From Euborellia annulipes (taxonomy: Eukaryota > Arthropoda > Insecta > Dermaptera > Anisolabididae), in assembly GCA_023213315.1 (NCBI GenBank), contig JAKCPI010015877.1:1-64000 (forward strand): 64,000 nucleotides of DNA. Reading direction: 5' to 3'. The position numbers were made by a program, and so were the translations under genes. Of the stretch, positions 1 through 10,500 are shown in pieces. Positions within the stretch are counted from its first letter, which is position 1. Every line of letters starts with the position of its first letter. Below the pieces are notes generated by a model. It saw only the letters and a list, made by a program, of their open reading frames with translations, did no database searches and was not told the DNA's origin.

Positions 1-187
1 AAATAATATTTGGCTGCATTCGTCTTGTTTTTTTCATGACTCCATCATCGTATAGTTTTTTGTTCTGATATATGGGCATAATTATCTCTCAAATTCTCTA
101 TAACAGCGGTTCCCAACCCGAGGGCTGCGGGCTTATTAGAACTGAGCCACGGATGTCTAAGAAAAAAATAAAATTTATATAAGCCAA

Positions 188-820
188 ACATATGCGGTAG
201 CCAGAAATTTTTGATGGAGGGGTTCAGGATGATTTCTCTCCCCCCCCCCCCCGACTAATAGGGCGTCTAATGAGATATATGACTGGCCACTCCGCCCCCT
301 GGTCCCCCCCTCGAGCTGGCTCGGGCCCGCCTTTTCTTAAATAAGTGCCTAAATTTTTCATTAAACTCATTTCAGGCAATAAAAAATAGAACCCTTCTAA
401 TTTTATTTATATGGGCCTAATATACCGAAATTTCTATCTGTTACTCTTGATCAGACTCTCATCTCAGTTCTCCTTAAGAAAAAAAAATAAAAAATTTATT
501 TATATAATAATTTTTATTATTTTTCATTTGCGAGATTTAATCAATTTTAAGCGGCTTTAATTTTTTATAAAGCATAACAAAAATCAATTCTTTTCGATGG
601 AAAAATTCTGAATTTTCTTGAATTTTTTGACTTTTATTTCATTTCTTTTTTTTTTAAGTTAGAGAAAATTATTATATTTTACTTTCTCTTGCCCTATATA
701 TGAAATATATATAGAGAGAAAGTATTGTTTGTATTATAGAGCTTAAATATCTAGTCATGGCTTGGGTCCAATGGGGGGGGGGGTTTGAACCCCCAAATCC
801 CCCCCGTGGCTACGCCTATG
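188..820. mobile_element. hAT-like element nested in family H copy 1
   Basis: Begins ACATATGCGGTAGCC and ends GGCTACGCCTATG, an imperfect terminal inverted repeat. It is flanked by a perfect 8-bp direct repeat TAAGCCAA (180-187 and 821-828) that interrupts the H element at a position continuous in the intact H copy at 29.5 kb. The interior has long C and G runs and a solo family A 3' hairpin. The 8-bp duplication supports hAT. Confidence 0.6.
680..726 (-). repeat. Solo family A 3'-terminal hairpin
   Basis: ACTTTCTCTTGCC, an AT-rich loop (TATATGAAATATA), then AGAGAGAAAGTATTG. This is the terminal hairpin of family A on the minus strand, without the conserved body that normally adjoins it. The same solo form with the same loop core occurs at 16950-16995 and 46803-46850. 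Confidence 0.6.
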
Positions 821-921
821 TAAGCCAATATATAGGTTTACATATACACTGTGCTTCAGCGGTTTTTTTTTTTTATGGAAAAAGTGGGCCGCACATCAAA
901 AAGGGTTGGGAACTGCTGCTC

Positions 922-1734
922 TTAACAATTTCAATTTTTATTTTTAAACCTAATTATTATTTCTAAACCTAGAAATAAAATTTAAGATAGTTATTGAGGA
1001 TTTGACGTTCATTTATGCCCATATATCAGAACAAAAATTATAAATTATTTGACGTCTTTTAAATATTTTTAAGTAAAAATAAGAAAAAAAATTAGGTTTT
1101 ATATTATAGTTTCCACTCACTATTCATTGTAAACTAATACAATTTAAAAAATAAATAAAAATCAGAGGTAATTTATAATTGGTGTATTTCATTTTCGTTT
1201 AAGCATTAATATTATATTTAATAATTAAAAGCAACCTGTTGATTTATAAAATAAAATAAAATCGAAAGAGAAAAGCGAGAGGGTGTTCAATTCGGGGGGG
1301 TGGAATGTGTTTACAAAGCGCAATTATATAAATAGAATATAATATAATGATGTTGGCAATTTTTATTATTTTTCATTTATTTATTATGTGATAGAGAAAG
1401 AGAACACGCTGAGAGTAAGAGGGAGGGAGGGTGGGGGGGGGGATGGTTTGTAAAATCGATCGATAAGTCCCTTTCCCCATTATCCATACGCCTTATTTGA
1501 TAATAGCAGTCAGGCAGAGTTCTATGCTATGAATCAGCAAAGAGCATTAACTATCCTGTTAACATCGACTCACTGAATTCATCTATCATTTTATAACAAT
1601 TGACAATAAATATTTAGATTATATTCAGCTACGTACATTTCCAGAGAGATTCTAATTTAATTAATTTAATTACAATAATATTGAAAATAATTTATATCCA
1701 ATAGTTCGATTCCTATTCTTCAAAATAATATAAA
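922..1734. other. AT-rich sequence without identifiable gene
   Basis: Low-complexity A+T DNA with G runs near 1295 and 1432 and purine-rich AGAGAAAGAG tracts. I see no repeat ends, RNA gene or coding signal. Confidence 0.5.
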
Positions 1735-2125
1735 CTGCCTGTGGCCCGTAGCTTAAAGAGAAGACATTAGCTTCTCGTCAGAGGCGTCATTTGGGGGGGG
1801 GGTAGGATATTTGCCCCTCCCCCCATGGGCTTATATTATTCTAAATAAAATATTTCAAAATGAATCAACGGGTATATAAACTGTAAAAAATTATTAAATT
1901 AAATATCTTTTGGCCAAAATTGAGATATCTATTTGTAAGTAAACATTAAGGAAAAAAGATTGCCCCCCTCCCGCCAAGAAAAAATTGAAATGACGCCACT
2001 GTTTCTCATGCCTATGGTCCCGGGTTCGCTTCCCGTCCTATTTGAATTGGCTACCAATCATTTGAAATAAATAGGAATTAAATGGCCTTAGATGTCCAAA
2101 AAGACATTAAAAAAATTAAAAAAAA
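1735..2125 (+). mobile_element. tRNA-derived SINE, family S2 (copy a, interrupted)
   Basis: A pol III-like head (GTGGCCCGTAGC, then AGAAGACATTAGCTTCTC) is followed, after an inserted element, by a B-box-like GGGTTCGCTTCCCG. The body (GAATTGGCTACCAATCA, then TTGAAATAAATAGG) and the tail (AAATGGCCTTAGATG...AAAAGACATTAAAA) precede an A-rich end. The same order appears on the minus strand at 37190-37377 and 39448-40165. A tRNA-like A/B box plus a LINE-like 3' tail is the SINE pattern. Confidence 0.65.
1779..2001. mobile_element. hAT-type MITE, family I, inserted in S2
   Basis: Termini CAGAGGCGTCATTT and AAATGACGCCACTG are inverted repeats. Flanks CTTCTCGT (1771-1778) and TTTCTCAT (2002-2009) match at 6 of 8 bases, and removing the element restores a continuous S2 SINE. 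A G run follows the left end and a C run precedes the right end. A left-truncated relative lies at 23425-23623. Confidence 0.7.
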
Positions 2126-2160
2126 AAAAATAATAAATAATAATAATTCCGGATTCAACA

Positions 2161-2313
2161 CAAGGGCGGATCCAGGAGTTTCTCGGGAGGGGGGGGGTAA
2201 TCTGGTGTGACTGGTTTTAAAATTTTATATTAAAAATAAAATTTTATCCCCAAAAAAAATATTTTTCTCAAATCTCGGGGGGGGGGGATAATTATCCCTT
2301 GTATCCGCCCTTG
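2161..2313. mobile_element. hAT-type MITE, family B (copy 1)
   Basis: Terminal inverted repeats CAAGGGCGGATCCAG and TTGTATCCGCCCTTG are flanked by ATTCAACA and ATTCAAAA (7 of 8). G runs lie just inside both ends. Inside the left end is TCTGGTGTGACTGG, identical to the start of family A. Confidence 0.75.
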
Positions 2314-2321
2314 ATTCAAAA

Positions 2322-3037
2322 TAGCATTAAAAAAGACCTCGATGATTAAAATTATAATATTAATATTTTTTGTCCAAATTTCAACTTCTAAAAATTCAAT
2401 TCAATTGCAATTTGCCTTATAATAAAAAAATTTCCTATCAATAAAAATTTTGAAATGTAAATGCATGTTTTACTGTAATTGAATTTTTTTAAAAGAAAAT
2501 TAAATTAAAATCAAGTCGGTTGGTTGGTTGGTTTTTTTCTTTATAGGTATATTTCAAGTGTTGTTGTGTCTTTATAATTATTTTCCTCCTAACGTCTAGA
2601 TGTCTAATTACGATTGTGGAAAAATGGCACCCTGAGGCTCAGTCTCTTTCTCTGTCTCCCTAAAAGCTCGTAAAACTCCACCACTCTTTTTATGTGCCAT
2701 TTAGAATTTAGGCTTCTCCTTTGTTGTTTTAGACGGTTCATGTAATTAAAATTTCTCATAAAAATTTCAAATAAATTTATATCAAATCAGAAGATAAATT
2801 AAAACCCTTATTTAAATGTCTCCAATTTATTTTAAATACCAGTGGCAAAGCCTGCCTTCGGCGGGGGGCTACGCCCCTGGACCCCCTTGCTCACCTTCGG
2901 CGAGCAATGCATCAAATCTATTCTTGCGGACGGTTTTTAAATTTCCCTCTCTGACTTACATTTCCCGCTCCCGCTCCACTCTCCAAACGAGACTGTGGTC
3001 CAGAATAATTTGGAATTCTCTGATGTAGAAGAATGTA
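2322..3037. other. AT-rich sequence with a short GC-rich repeat fragment
   Basis: Mostly unique A+T sequence. Around 2840-2900 a GC-rich fragment (GCCTTCGGCGGGGGGCTACG) resembles the GC-rich interior of hAT-F at 8900-8960, so it is probably a repeat remnant. No coding signal. Confidence 0.45.
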
Positions 3038-3250
3038 CAGTCAAGGGAAATATTAAGTCCTACCCATGCTTTTTCTACTTGTGATCATTTCAATGTTTTT
3101 AAAAAAAAATATTATATATTTTTTAAGAGACACTTTCATGGTTCAAACCTAGAAAATTTCCAACAAATATTTTCATTTTCTTTTATAAAAACAATGAAAT
3201 AATTACAAAGTAGAAAACTCATGGGTGGAACTTAATATTGTTCCTCACTG
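3038..3250. mobile_element. Mariner-type MITE, family M (copy 1)
   Basis: Flanked by TA on both sides. The left end begins CAGTCAAGGGAAATATTAAG with ACCCATGC after it, and the right end is the inverse (GGGTGGAACTTAATATTG...CTCACTG). The 213-bp length is nearly that of the second copy at 53039-53249 (211 bp). TA duplication plus CAGT termini indicates Tc1/mariner. Confidence 0.75.
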
Positions 3251-3252
3251 TA

Positions 3253-4537
3253 CAAATACAATGATTAACTCTACTATATAGTTTATAGTTGGCCTATAAA
3301 GTTGTTTCGTTAGGATAAACAGTTTTGAATCAATTAAAAAAAAATCAGTATCTCCGAAAAATTCATATTTTTTTTAATCCCTAGGAGAGATGGGGAGGGG
3401 GGAGGGGGGGGGCAAGCTGCCGCCCTTGGCGAAGTCCAAGAAGATACGTACAAAATTTTGTTCGAAAAAAAATTATCTTTTATTGTGTGTAAAAAAATTT
3501 TAAATTGTCTGGGTAGTATAGAATATAGAATTTCCTTTCATGTAATAAAGTATTATTAGTGTGTATATACAAACGTATAATAATAATAAGAAAATAATAA
3601 AAAAGCAAAAGAAGAAAAATGTCTAAAGAAATTTCAAATCAATGATGACAGAAATTGAAGTTGATTTTAAGAAATGGAACAAAATAAGAAAAGGAAAGAG
3701 AAAAAAGTTATTCTTTTTGCTTATTTTCCATTTGAAAATTGATACTACCTGGGATAGCGGAAATAAATATGTCCTCAAAGATAAATAATACTATAAAAGA
3801 AAAAAAAAGGTGAAAAGTATGAAAAACTCAGTAATTAATTTCGGTAGATGAAAATAAATAATGTGCTTTCCGCATGTGACAACCCATCTTAAAAAAAATT
3901 TCTGCAAGCCTTGTTTATAGGTATATTATTTATATAGGCCTACTGGTGAATAAAATAAAAAAATTTGTTGAAATTTTAATTTCACTATCAATTATTTATT
4001 TAGCTTCTCAACTAATAAGCAAAATTAATGTAGTGTGCATATGAGAGAGAAATAGAGGAGAATGCTGAGAAAGTATGATGATGAATGATTCTGAAATTAT
4101 CTCGTTTGTCCTTCCTTCTCCACTTCTCTTTCTCTCTCAACTTGCAAATTTTATTATGAAGATGCGGCTCTTTAATAATTTAAACAAAAATTGTTTCTAA
4201 TTAAATTTTATATGATGTAGGGAGTCATTAAATGTATAAACAATTTATTTTAAACTTAGACGCCATGAATAATTGAAGCTATCGTGTATAATGAATTCGA
4301 GATTCTAAAAGGCTATTATTGTAACACTTAACCTATGTATAAAGAAAACAAGAAAATAATAACAGTAGAGAAACTGAACTACTACTGGCCAGAAGTCATC
4401 AATAGTGATTTTTATGTAGGATATTCATTGAATAAAATACCAGTAGTTTACTTTAATGTTTTTTTTTTTTTTTTTTTTTCATTTTCTCGAGTATTCATAA
4501 TTAGAATTTAAATTATTTTGAGGAATAAATTAAAACT
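3253..4537. other. AT-rich sequence without identifiable gene
   Basis: Unique A+T sequence with a G-rich run near 3390-3412, next to GCCGCCCTTGG (possible lone hAT end), and a T tract near 4459-4480. No open reading frame or RNA gene is supported. Confidence 0.45.
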
Positions 4538-4728
4538 AGGTTTGGCTCGAGTTATTTGCAATTTTAGAAAAAATTAGAACAACGTTTCGGATATTAATTC
4601 TGTGTTCGTCTTCCGGTCTAGAATGAGAATGAGTCTAAGGCTGAACACTCATTTAGTCATAGATCTGATGACGAACTGTGTAATGTTAATTTTTTCCAAA
4701 ATTATAAATAATCCGCGAGTAAAACCCA
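4538..4728. mobile_element. Degenerate hammerhead-bearing inverted-repeat element
   Basis: Arms 4538-4617 and 4665-4728 are decayed inverted copies. On the minus strand GGAAGAC...GAAACGTTG (about 4582-4616) fits the hammerhead-like layout seen elsewhere. The plus-strand arm keeps CTGATGA (4665-4671) but has lost GAAAC. Old and probably inactive. Confidence 0.45.
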
Positions 4729-5162
4729 CAAAACTAGTCTTCGAAATAATATAAAATTTCAATTTTAATATAATTACAAAAGCAGAAATATGAAAAGAAA
4801 AAAAACTCAGAATAAAACAATGATAGAAAATCGAATATTGTTTTCCAATAATATAATTTTCGGGGGAAGTATAGCCGAAGACAGTGGCCTAGACGAAGAC
4901 GATCAGTTGGCAAGAATTAAGTTTACAAGCAATGGGGGAGGGGGGCAAAGATTATACAAAATTTTAAATCTTTTTGTTTTTGGGGGTCACCAATCAAAGA
5001 CTCTGGAATAATTTTTTTTTTAATTCTAAATGGACGATGTTATGCATAAAGGAACCAAGCGCCATTATGATAGAAATCTATGATAGCCATCTTGTAGAAA
5101 AAAAAGAAGATCTACCTCTTTATTTAAATCACAACCTCATTACTATGTGCACTTTTTTTTGT

Positions 5163-5528
5163 AAAAATGTGGTGTGGCTGGTCGCACAGTACACAACTTT
5201 CTCTTACTTTCGGTAATCGAAAGTTGTGTTCTGAGCTTGTCACACCAGATTTTTCTGTAAACATATATTTGGTTTAGGACAGTACAATACATTCGAGAGA
5301 TGTAAAATTTAGAAGTATGGGAAAATATTTATATTTTGTTACCAGAGCAACTATTTCTCCTATCTTTTCTATGGAGTACAAGAGTAAAGTGGTCTTGAGA
5401 AGATTTCAATGGCAAAATGAGAATATACATTTTAAAGAAATTGATTTTTGAATTTTAATCAAAATCGTTGTCTTGCCGAAGGGTAAGAGAAAGTTGTGAG
5501 CTGTGCGACCAGTCACACTAGATTTTTT
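5163..5528 (+). mobile_element. Family A element, chimeric with inverted 5' end
   Basis: The family A 5' palindrome and body run to about 5465. The sequence then switches to an inverted 5' end (GGTAAGAGAAAGTTGTG...CAGTCACACTAGA, 5490-5523). The copy has two 5' ends facing outward and lacks the normal 3' hairpin. Confidence 0.65.
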
Positions 5529-5879
5529 AAACAAGCTGTTTTTGTTTTATCTATGTCTCATAATTTTTTTCTTTATTTGACGGCCTTAGCCACCCAGTAT
5601 GCTAATATAATACAAGGAACTAAAAACAATACAATGCCTCACAAGAATATTATTAAATCTAATTGAAAAATTTTATTTATTTTTGGCATAGTACTAGTTT
5701 GTTCAAATATAGAGGGCGTAGTCGACATATGATTCTGAATTCCTTTGGGAAATACAAAAAAAACTCATTTTAATGGATTTATGCTGTAGAATCGTTCTCA
5801 AAACATTAGAAATACGTATAAGAGAAAATGCAGAAAGTATTTTTTATTCATTTAGGATCTAAAACTTTCAACCGATAAG

Positions 5880-6420
5880 CAAGGTAAAATGTTTGTGAGT
5901 GTGTGTTTGTGTTTGTGTGCGTTAGGAGAGAGAGAGAGAGAGAACAAAGTCCGCAGAGAAGGAGATATAGAGAGGAATGGGTGTGCGATGGATGATTCGG
6001 ATTCATCTCTTGAGAGCACGAGAGAGAGAGAGGGAGAGGCCGGGGCTGAATCGACCGGGGCTCTAGAGCAAGCAAGCAAAAGCAGCAGAGAGAGAGAGAG
6101 GAGACAGGAGCAGCAGCATCCAGCATCGAAGAAGCAGACCAAAAGGCTGGCCGCCATTACGCACTGCCGATGTCGTTGTCACAGCGGCCTTTTTCCTGCC
6201 TTGCCTTGCCTGCCTGCCTGCCTGCCCAGGACGCCAATCAAACGCCCTTCCCATCTCTCTCTATCTTTTACCCTTTGCCCTTTTCTCTCTCTTTCTGGTT
6301 CTGCGCAAAGACAGACAGACAGATAGTCAAGAGAGGATTCGTGTGTCATTAGGAGAAAACGAGCAACGTTCGTTCGTTCTTGTGCGTTCCTTTTTTTTTC
6401 TCTCTCTCCCTTCTAATGTT
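5880..6420. promoter_or_regulatory. GAGA-rich, GC-enriched block, candidate regulatory DNA or UTR
   Basis: Several (AG)n tracts, CAGCAG and CTGCCTGCC repeats and CpG-containing unique sequence contrast with the AT-rich surroundings. A 145-codon reading frame (5889-6326) and overlapping minus-strand frames exist, but their content follows the microsatellites (RERERE, SLSLS), so I do not call a gene. GAGA tracts are typical of arthropod promoters and Polycomb/Trithorax elements; a role here is inference. A non-coding first exon is also possible. Confidence 0.35.
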
Positions 6421-6895
6421 ATAGAAAGAACAATATTGATGAGTTAATTTACTCTCACGCCTTTTCTCATACTTTTGAAATATATATTTTAATCAAATGA
6501 TAAGAAATCATATTATAATTTATTAATGTAAAAAAGTTGACTAGTGAAGCTATTTGAACGTTGAACTTCAAAATTGATTGATAAGCTTACTATATTTGAA
6601 AAAGAAAATAGGAATTCGGTAAGAATATAATCCAAAATGTATTCTTTCGTTTCTAGATTATGAAGTCCTGGGGAAATATTTATTCAAATTTTACTAAACA
6701 TCGTGAATGAGCACCTGTCTTGCCCATCTTTCCATTCCTTTTGATTCTATCGATTCTTTAAATCCTAAGTAGGTCCTACAAGCATAATCAAAAGATCTCT
6801 ACAAAAAATATTTATATAATTCAAGAAATTCATGTTTAAAAGAAGATTCATCTATAAAAGATTATTCATCTTTTTAGAAAAATAAATGTCTAAGA
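6421..6895. other. AT-rich sequence without identifiable gene
   Basis: Unique A+T sequence between the GAGA-rich block and a family A copy. Nothing recognisable. Confidence 0.5.
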
Positions 6896-7476
6896 AAAAA
6901 TCTGCTGTGACTTGTCGCACAGCACACAACTTTATCTTACCTTCAGAAATCGAAAGTTGTGTTCTGTGCTTTCACACCAGATTTTTGTGTCGAGATATAT
7001 TTAGTTTCGGACAGTACTGTACATTCGATTTTCAAAATGTGAAATTTATTAACATGGGAAAATTTTTATATTCTGTACGCATGGCAACCATTTCTCCTAT
7101 CTTTCCTATGAAGTACAAGAGTAAAGTAGTCTTCAGAAGATTTTAATGGCAAAATGAGAATATTCATTTTAAAGAGCATCTAACCGGTATGAATTTTAAT
7201 TGAAATCGGACCGAATTTTAAGAAAATCGAAAAAAACTGAAAAAAGTACAACAGTAAAGTGCTTGTACTCTATGGTCGATTTTTATTAAAAGCTTATTTT
7301 CACGCTTCCGGGAGGTACCTAACTTAAATATAAACTTTCAAGCTTCTAGCACAATTCCTTGGACTCAGGGGATCTCAAAACGTGTTTATGCATTAAAATC
7401 TCGACATCGAATTTTCGACATGAATCCAATACTTTCTCTCTATATATATTCATATATAGGTAAGAGAAAGTAAAAA
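6896..7476 (+). mobile_element. Family A element, full length
   Basis: Complete from the 5' palindrome (TCTGCTGTGACTTGTCGCAC...TTTCACACCAGA) through the conserved body (GGCAACCATTTCTCCTATC; CTAACTTAAATATAAA; GACATCGAATTTTCGACATG) to the 3' hairpin (ATACTTTCTC...GGTAAGAGAAAGTAAAA). It lacks the CA-rich microsatellite and the GACCATGTCGCGAAA block. The 3' GGTAAGAGAAAG is the inverse of the CTTTATCTTACC box near the 5' end, a subterminal inverted repeat as in Helentron-like non-autonomous elements. Confidence 0.7.
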
Positions 7477-7477
7477 A

Positions 7478-7853
7478 TGAAAGTTTCTTAAGGTGTCCCT
7501 GTCACATACAGTATAATATTAGGATAGTTTGGTATAGGAAGCATCAGCCTGGAGCGCTTGGCAAGTACTTTATTCAATAATCAATAAAATAAAAGAACAT
7601 TAAGTGCAAATTACACTAAAATATATAAAAAGTTCTAGTAACATATTACCCAAAAAAGGATATTTAATAATAGAAACCAAATGATGGAATTACCAATTAT
7701 TCCCGGGAAGAGAACGCAGGGAGGATTAAATCTCTTTATACCTATATTGGACCAATATATCAAGTACTTTACTTGCCGAGCGCTCCAGGCTGATGCTTCC
7801 TATACAAAACATCCTATTATTATATATGACAGGGACACCTTAAGAAACTTTCA
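7478..7853. repeat. Foldback element with about 85-90 bp inverted arms
   Basis: Left arm 7478-7568 (TGAAAGTTTCTTAAGGTGTC...) and right arm 7770-7853 (...GACACCTTAAGAAACTTTCA) are near-complete inverted copies separated by about 200 bp. The spacer (GGAATTACCAATTATTCC near 7684) is shared with 10040-10230. It directly abuts the 3' end of a family A copy. Confidence 0.65.
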
Positions 7854-8167
7854 TTGGCAATGAAGATGGTGTCTGTTATGGTTGTCGGAATGTTAGTCTT
7901 GAATAAAGTCTAAAGGTGATCGACTCACTCATGTACCCAGCAACCAAACTAATTTACATAAATACATTATATTAGAAAACATTAAAAGGCAAATGAAGAC
8001 CGGAAGAGTGGGTCAAAACGTTAAAAACACTAACTAGGAGGAGCTTTGTTTGAAAAGAGATCGACTTTTTTTTCAAATAACGCTCAAATAGACTGTAAAT
8101 AAGCAAGTCAATATATCGTTTAAGATAACAAATTTGCGAGATAAGTTCGTGTTTGATTAGGCAAAAA

Positions 8168-8231
8168 TTGAGCCCCTTGGAGTCGAACCAGGACCTCCAT
8201 GCTTTCGCTTTATTCTAGGTCGCCGGCCCAA
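8168..8231 (-). other. tRNA-like sequence, probable SINE head or tRNA relic
   Basis: The minus strand has a B-box-like GGTTCGACTCC and ends TTGGGCC and GGCTCAA that pair as a 7-bp acceptor-like stem with one G-U. The D and anticodon arms are not convincing and the T stem is irregular, so it is not called a functional tRNA. Confidence 0.35.
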
Positions 8232-8234
8232 TAA

Positions 8235-8822
8235 ACACAAACTCTCGCATCCGCCTATTATACTAATGAGATTAAAATTTCATTGACATGACAAAGATCT
8301 TAAAAACTGCACGCCATCAAAAAGCACTATTACAGACCTTTGGTCTTATATTAGTTTTTCTGTTTAAAATAGAGAAATTTGCCATACAAAAGAAAATTAA
8401 TAATAAATATTAAAAGGCAAGGTTCAGAAGTGCGAAATTGAAACAGATAATATATTGCCGAATATAATAATCTTTGTTGGAAAAAAATAAGAATTATTTC
8501 TTATTATTCAAACTTTGCACGATTTTATTTTACATATCTTCAAGGTTACCGAATTTCTAAAATAAAAAAAAAAAAAACTAAGCTGGTTATTCATGATGTA
8601 ATAAAGTATCTCTCATAAGAAGAAAATTACCAAATTTAGATAATAAAATTGTTATTGCGGAGGCCAGACAAGGGAATAATGTTTCGTTAAAAAAAAATTT
8701 CTTATTCTTTCCCGTTAAATGGAATTATTCAATTGGTTCATATGCATGTATAGAAAGGATAGTTAATTTTACTAATAAATTAAATATTATTTATAGAAAT
8801 TATTAATAGAAATAAGCATATG
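8235..8822. other. AT-rich sequence without identifiable gene
   Basis: Unique A+T sequence; nothing recognised. Confidence 0.45.
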
Positions 8823-9491
8823 CATAGGCGCCGGAACTGGGGGGGGGGGGGGGACAAGGGTACATTGTCCCCCTGGCATCCTATAGGGGGAGGGGGCAGA
8901 GGGGCGCCTTCGGCGGGCGGCGGGTCTAGCCAGGGGGGCTTCGCCGCCCCCCCCTGGACCTCCCGCCAACTGGCTCGGGCGGACAGACAGACGGACACAC
9001 CGCTATTATATATATAGAGATTGAAGATTTGAATCATTTTATATTATTTTAAAAATTATATTTTATCAATTTAAAAATTGAATTATTAAATCTCACAATT
9101 ATTTTTTTATAATTCGTTATATTGTATATATTAAATTTCAACTTTCTTATTTCACGTCACGGATTGTGACGTCATGACTTGTAGCGTCACGGCCCTTGAC
9201 GTCACGGCTTGTAACGCGACATGCTGATAGAAGAGCCAAAAAATTTGAGAGGGTAAAATAAAAGTTTCACTTTAAAAAATTAAAAGAGTAAGAAATTCAT
9301 TTTTTTCCAAATTTTTTTCAAAAATTTTTGATAAAATCACTAACAAATTTTGATTTTATTTAAAATTTTTAAAGTTTTATAGTACATTTGTTTTTGTTTT
9401 ATACTATTTGAACATATTAAATTATTTTAATTTTCTAAAAAAAAATTTTTTGCCCCCCCCCCCCTGATTCAAATTCGTTCCGGCGCCCCTG
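8823..9491. mobile_element. hAT-type element, family F
   Basis: Ends CATAGGCGCCGGAACTGGGG and CGTTCCGGCGCCCCTG are inverted repeats with a G run inside the left and a C run inside the right end. Flanks AGCATATG and AGCATGTA are a weak 8-bp duplication. The interior has a GC-rich part (8880-8990), a GGACAGACAGAC...CGCTATTATATATATAGA end-like motif (8978-9020) also seen near 37110, and CGTCACGG repeats at 9155-9210. The interior may hold a second element. Confidence 0.6.
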
Positions 9492-9499
9492 AGCATGTA

Positions 9500-10039
9500 T
9501 AGAAAATAGTAATTTTAGGGTAGTTACAACAAGACCAAACAATGAAACTGAACAGTCATGTTATGTAACCATGAAGAATTAGATTAACAAGGTGATCAAA
9601 AAGAAGATATAAGCAAGTGCTTGTCGAGGTTAAATTTGAATGATTAGAGATTGTAGTTTTGGGGAAAAAAGTGGCAAGATTAATGAATTTGTTTGACTTC
9701 AACATTTAAATATACACCATACAGTATTAACATTTATCTACGTAAATTAGAATTAGTGACTAAATATTTAAAAAAAAAAAAAATTATTTTAGCTGTCCTT
9801 AGGATTATAAAATTAGAATATAAGGATATAAGAAAAAAAAGAATTGAAATCAGTAAAATAATTTTCATTAAAACATCTTAAAGGATATCAGAATACGTCT
9901 TTGAATATTCATACGTACTTTGAATAGTTCATATGAAAAATCTCTTAAATGAAATTGCTTTCTCAGAATATGAAGTGACAAATAGAGACTGCACCAAAGC
10001 CAAAGAAAATAGCAATAAAAAATCAATAAAATGTAGAAA
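9500..10039. other. AT-rich sequence without identifiable gene
   Basis: Unique A+T sequence; weak 60-codon frames only. Confidence 0.45.
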
Positions 10040-10500
10040 ATTAAGTGCAAATAACACTAAAATAAAATAAAATTAAATTTAAGAATGTTTCAACTACTGC
10101 CAACGGTGGACGGTCTTTGGATTATACTAAAATATATATAAAGTAAAATTACACTCAAGAGAAGTTGGAGCTTCAATTAAAAAATTCTAGTTAAAGAAAC
10201 CAAATGATGGAATTACCAATTATTCCGGAGAAGAGTAGGGAGAAGGAGGGGGGGATTTTTGAATCTCCTTATACCTATTCTGGACTTTATATCCTCTATT
10301 ACCAACTGTGAATTGACAAAGAAAGAAACTACTGACTTTTGATATTAATTTAGGCCTAATTATGTACTGATCTACAATAAAAACTTTCGACATAATATTT
10401 GTAGGGGGGTTTGTTTGTATGTGATTAACTGTGACATGGGGGGGGGACTTGAAAATCATCAAAAAAGGCGTTACGTAATATGTGGACGACCCCTCATAAG
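10040..10500. repeat. Dispersed repeat related to the 7.6-7.7 kb spacer
   Basis: TTAAGTGCAAAT, then AAACCAAATGATGGAATTAC and AATTATTCC near 10200 are shared with 7597-7710. Downstream are G-rich tracts and GGCGTTACGTAATATGTGGA (10469-10488). The element boundaries are not visible. Confidence 0.4.

Larger units (their letters stand above)
104..918. mobile_element. hAT-type non-autonomous element, family H (copy 1, interrupted)
   Basis: The left end reads CAGCGGTTCCCAACC and the right end is its near-perfect inverse (GGTTGGGAACTGCTG). The terminal sequences and body match the intact copy at 29482-29643. Flanks CTCTATAA (96-103) and CTCTTAAC (919-926) are a decayed 8-bp duplication. A second element (188-820) sits inside it. 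CAG(T/C)GGTTCCCAACC termini are typical of hAT miniature elements. No transposase is present. Confidence 0.65.

Noticed and set aside
5889..6326. 145-codon plus-strand reading frame
   Set aside because: Composition follows AG and CTGC microsatellites (RERERE, CLPACLP); equally long frames exist on the opposite strand; no domain.
6893..7000. Recurring TCTGGTGTGAC palindromes as a CRISPR-like or satellite array
   Set aside because: Copies are dispersed over 64 kb in both orientations and linked to a long body; they are ends of a mobile element.
8168..8231. Functional tRNA gene
   Set aside because: Acceptor-like ends pair, but the D, anticodon and T arms do not form a proper cloverleaf.
9155..9210. 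CGTCACGG-type repeats as a CRE cluster
   Set aside because: They lie inside hAT-F and look like short tandem decay; no regulatory inference made.
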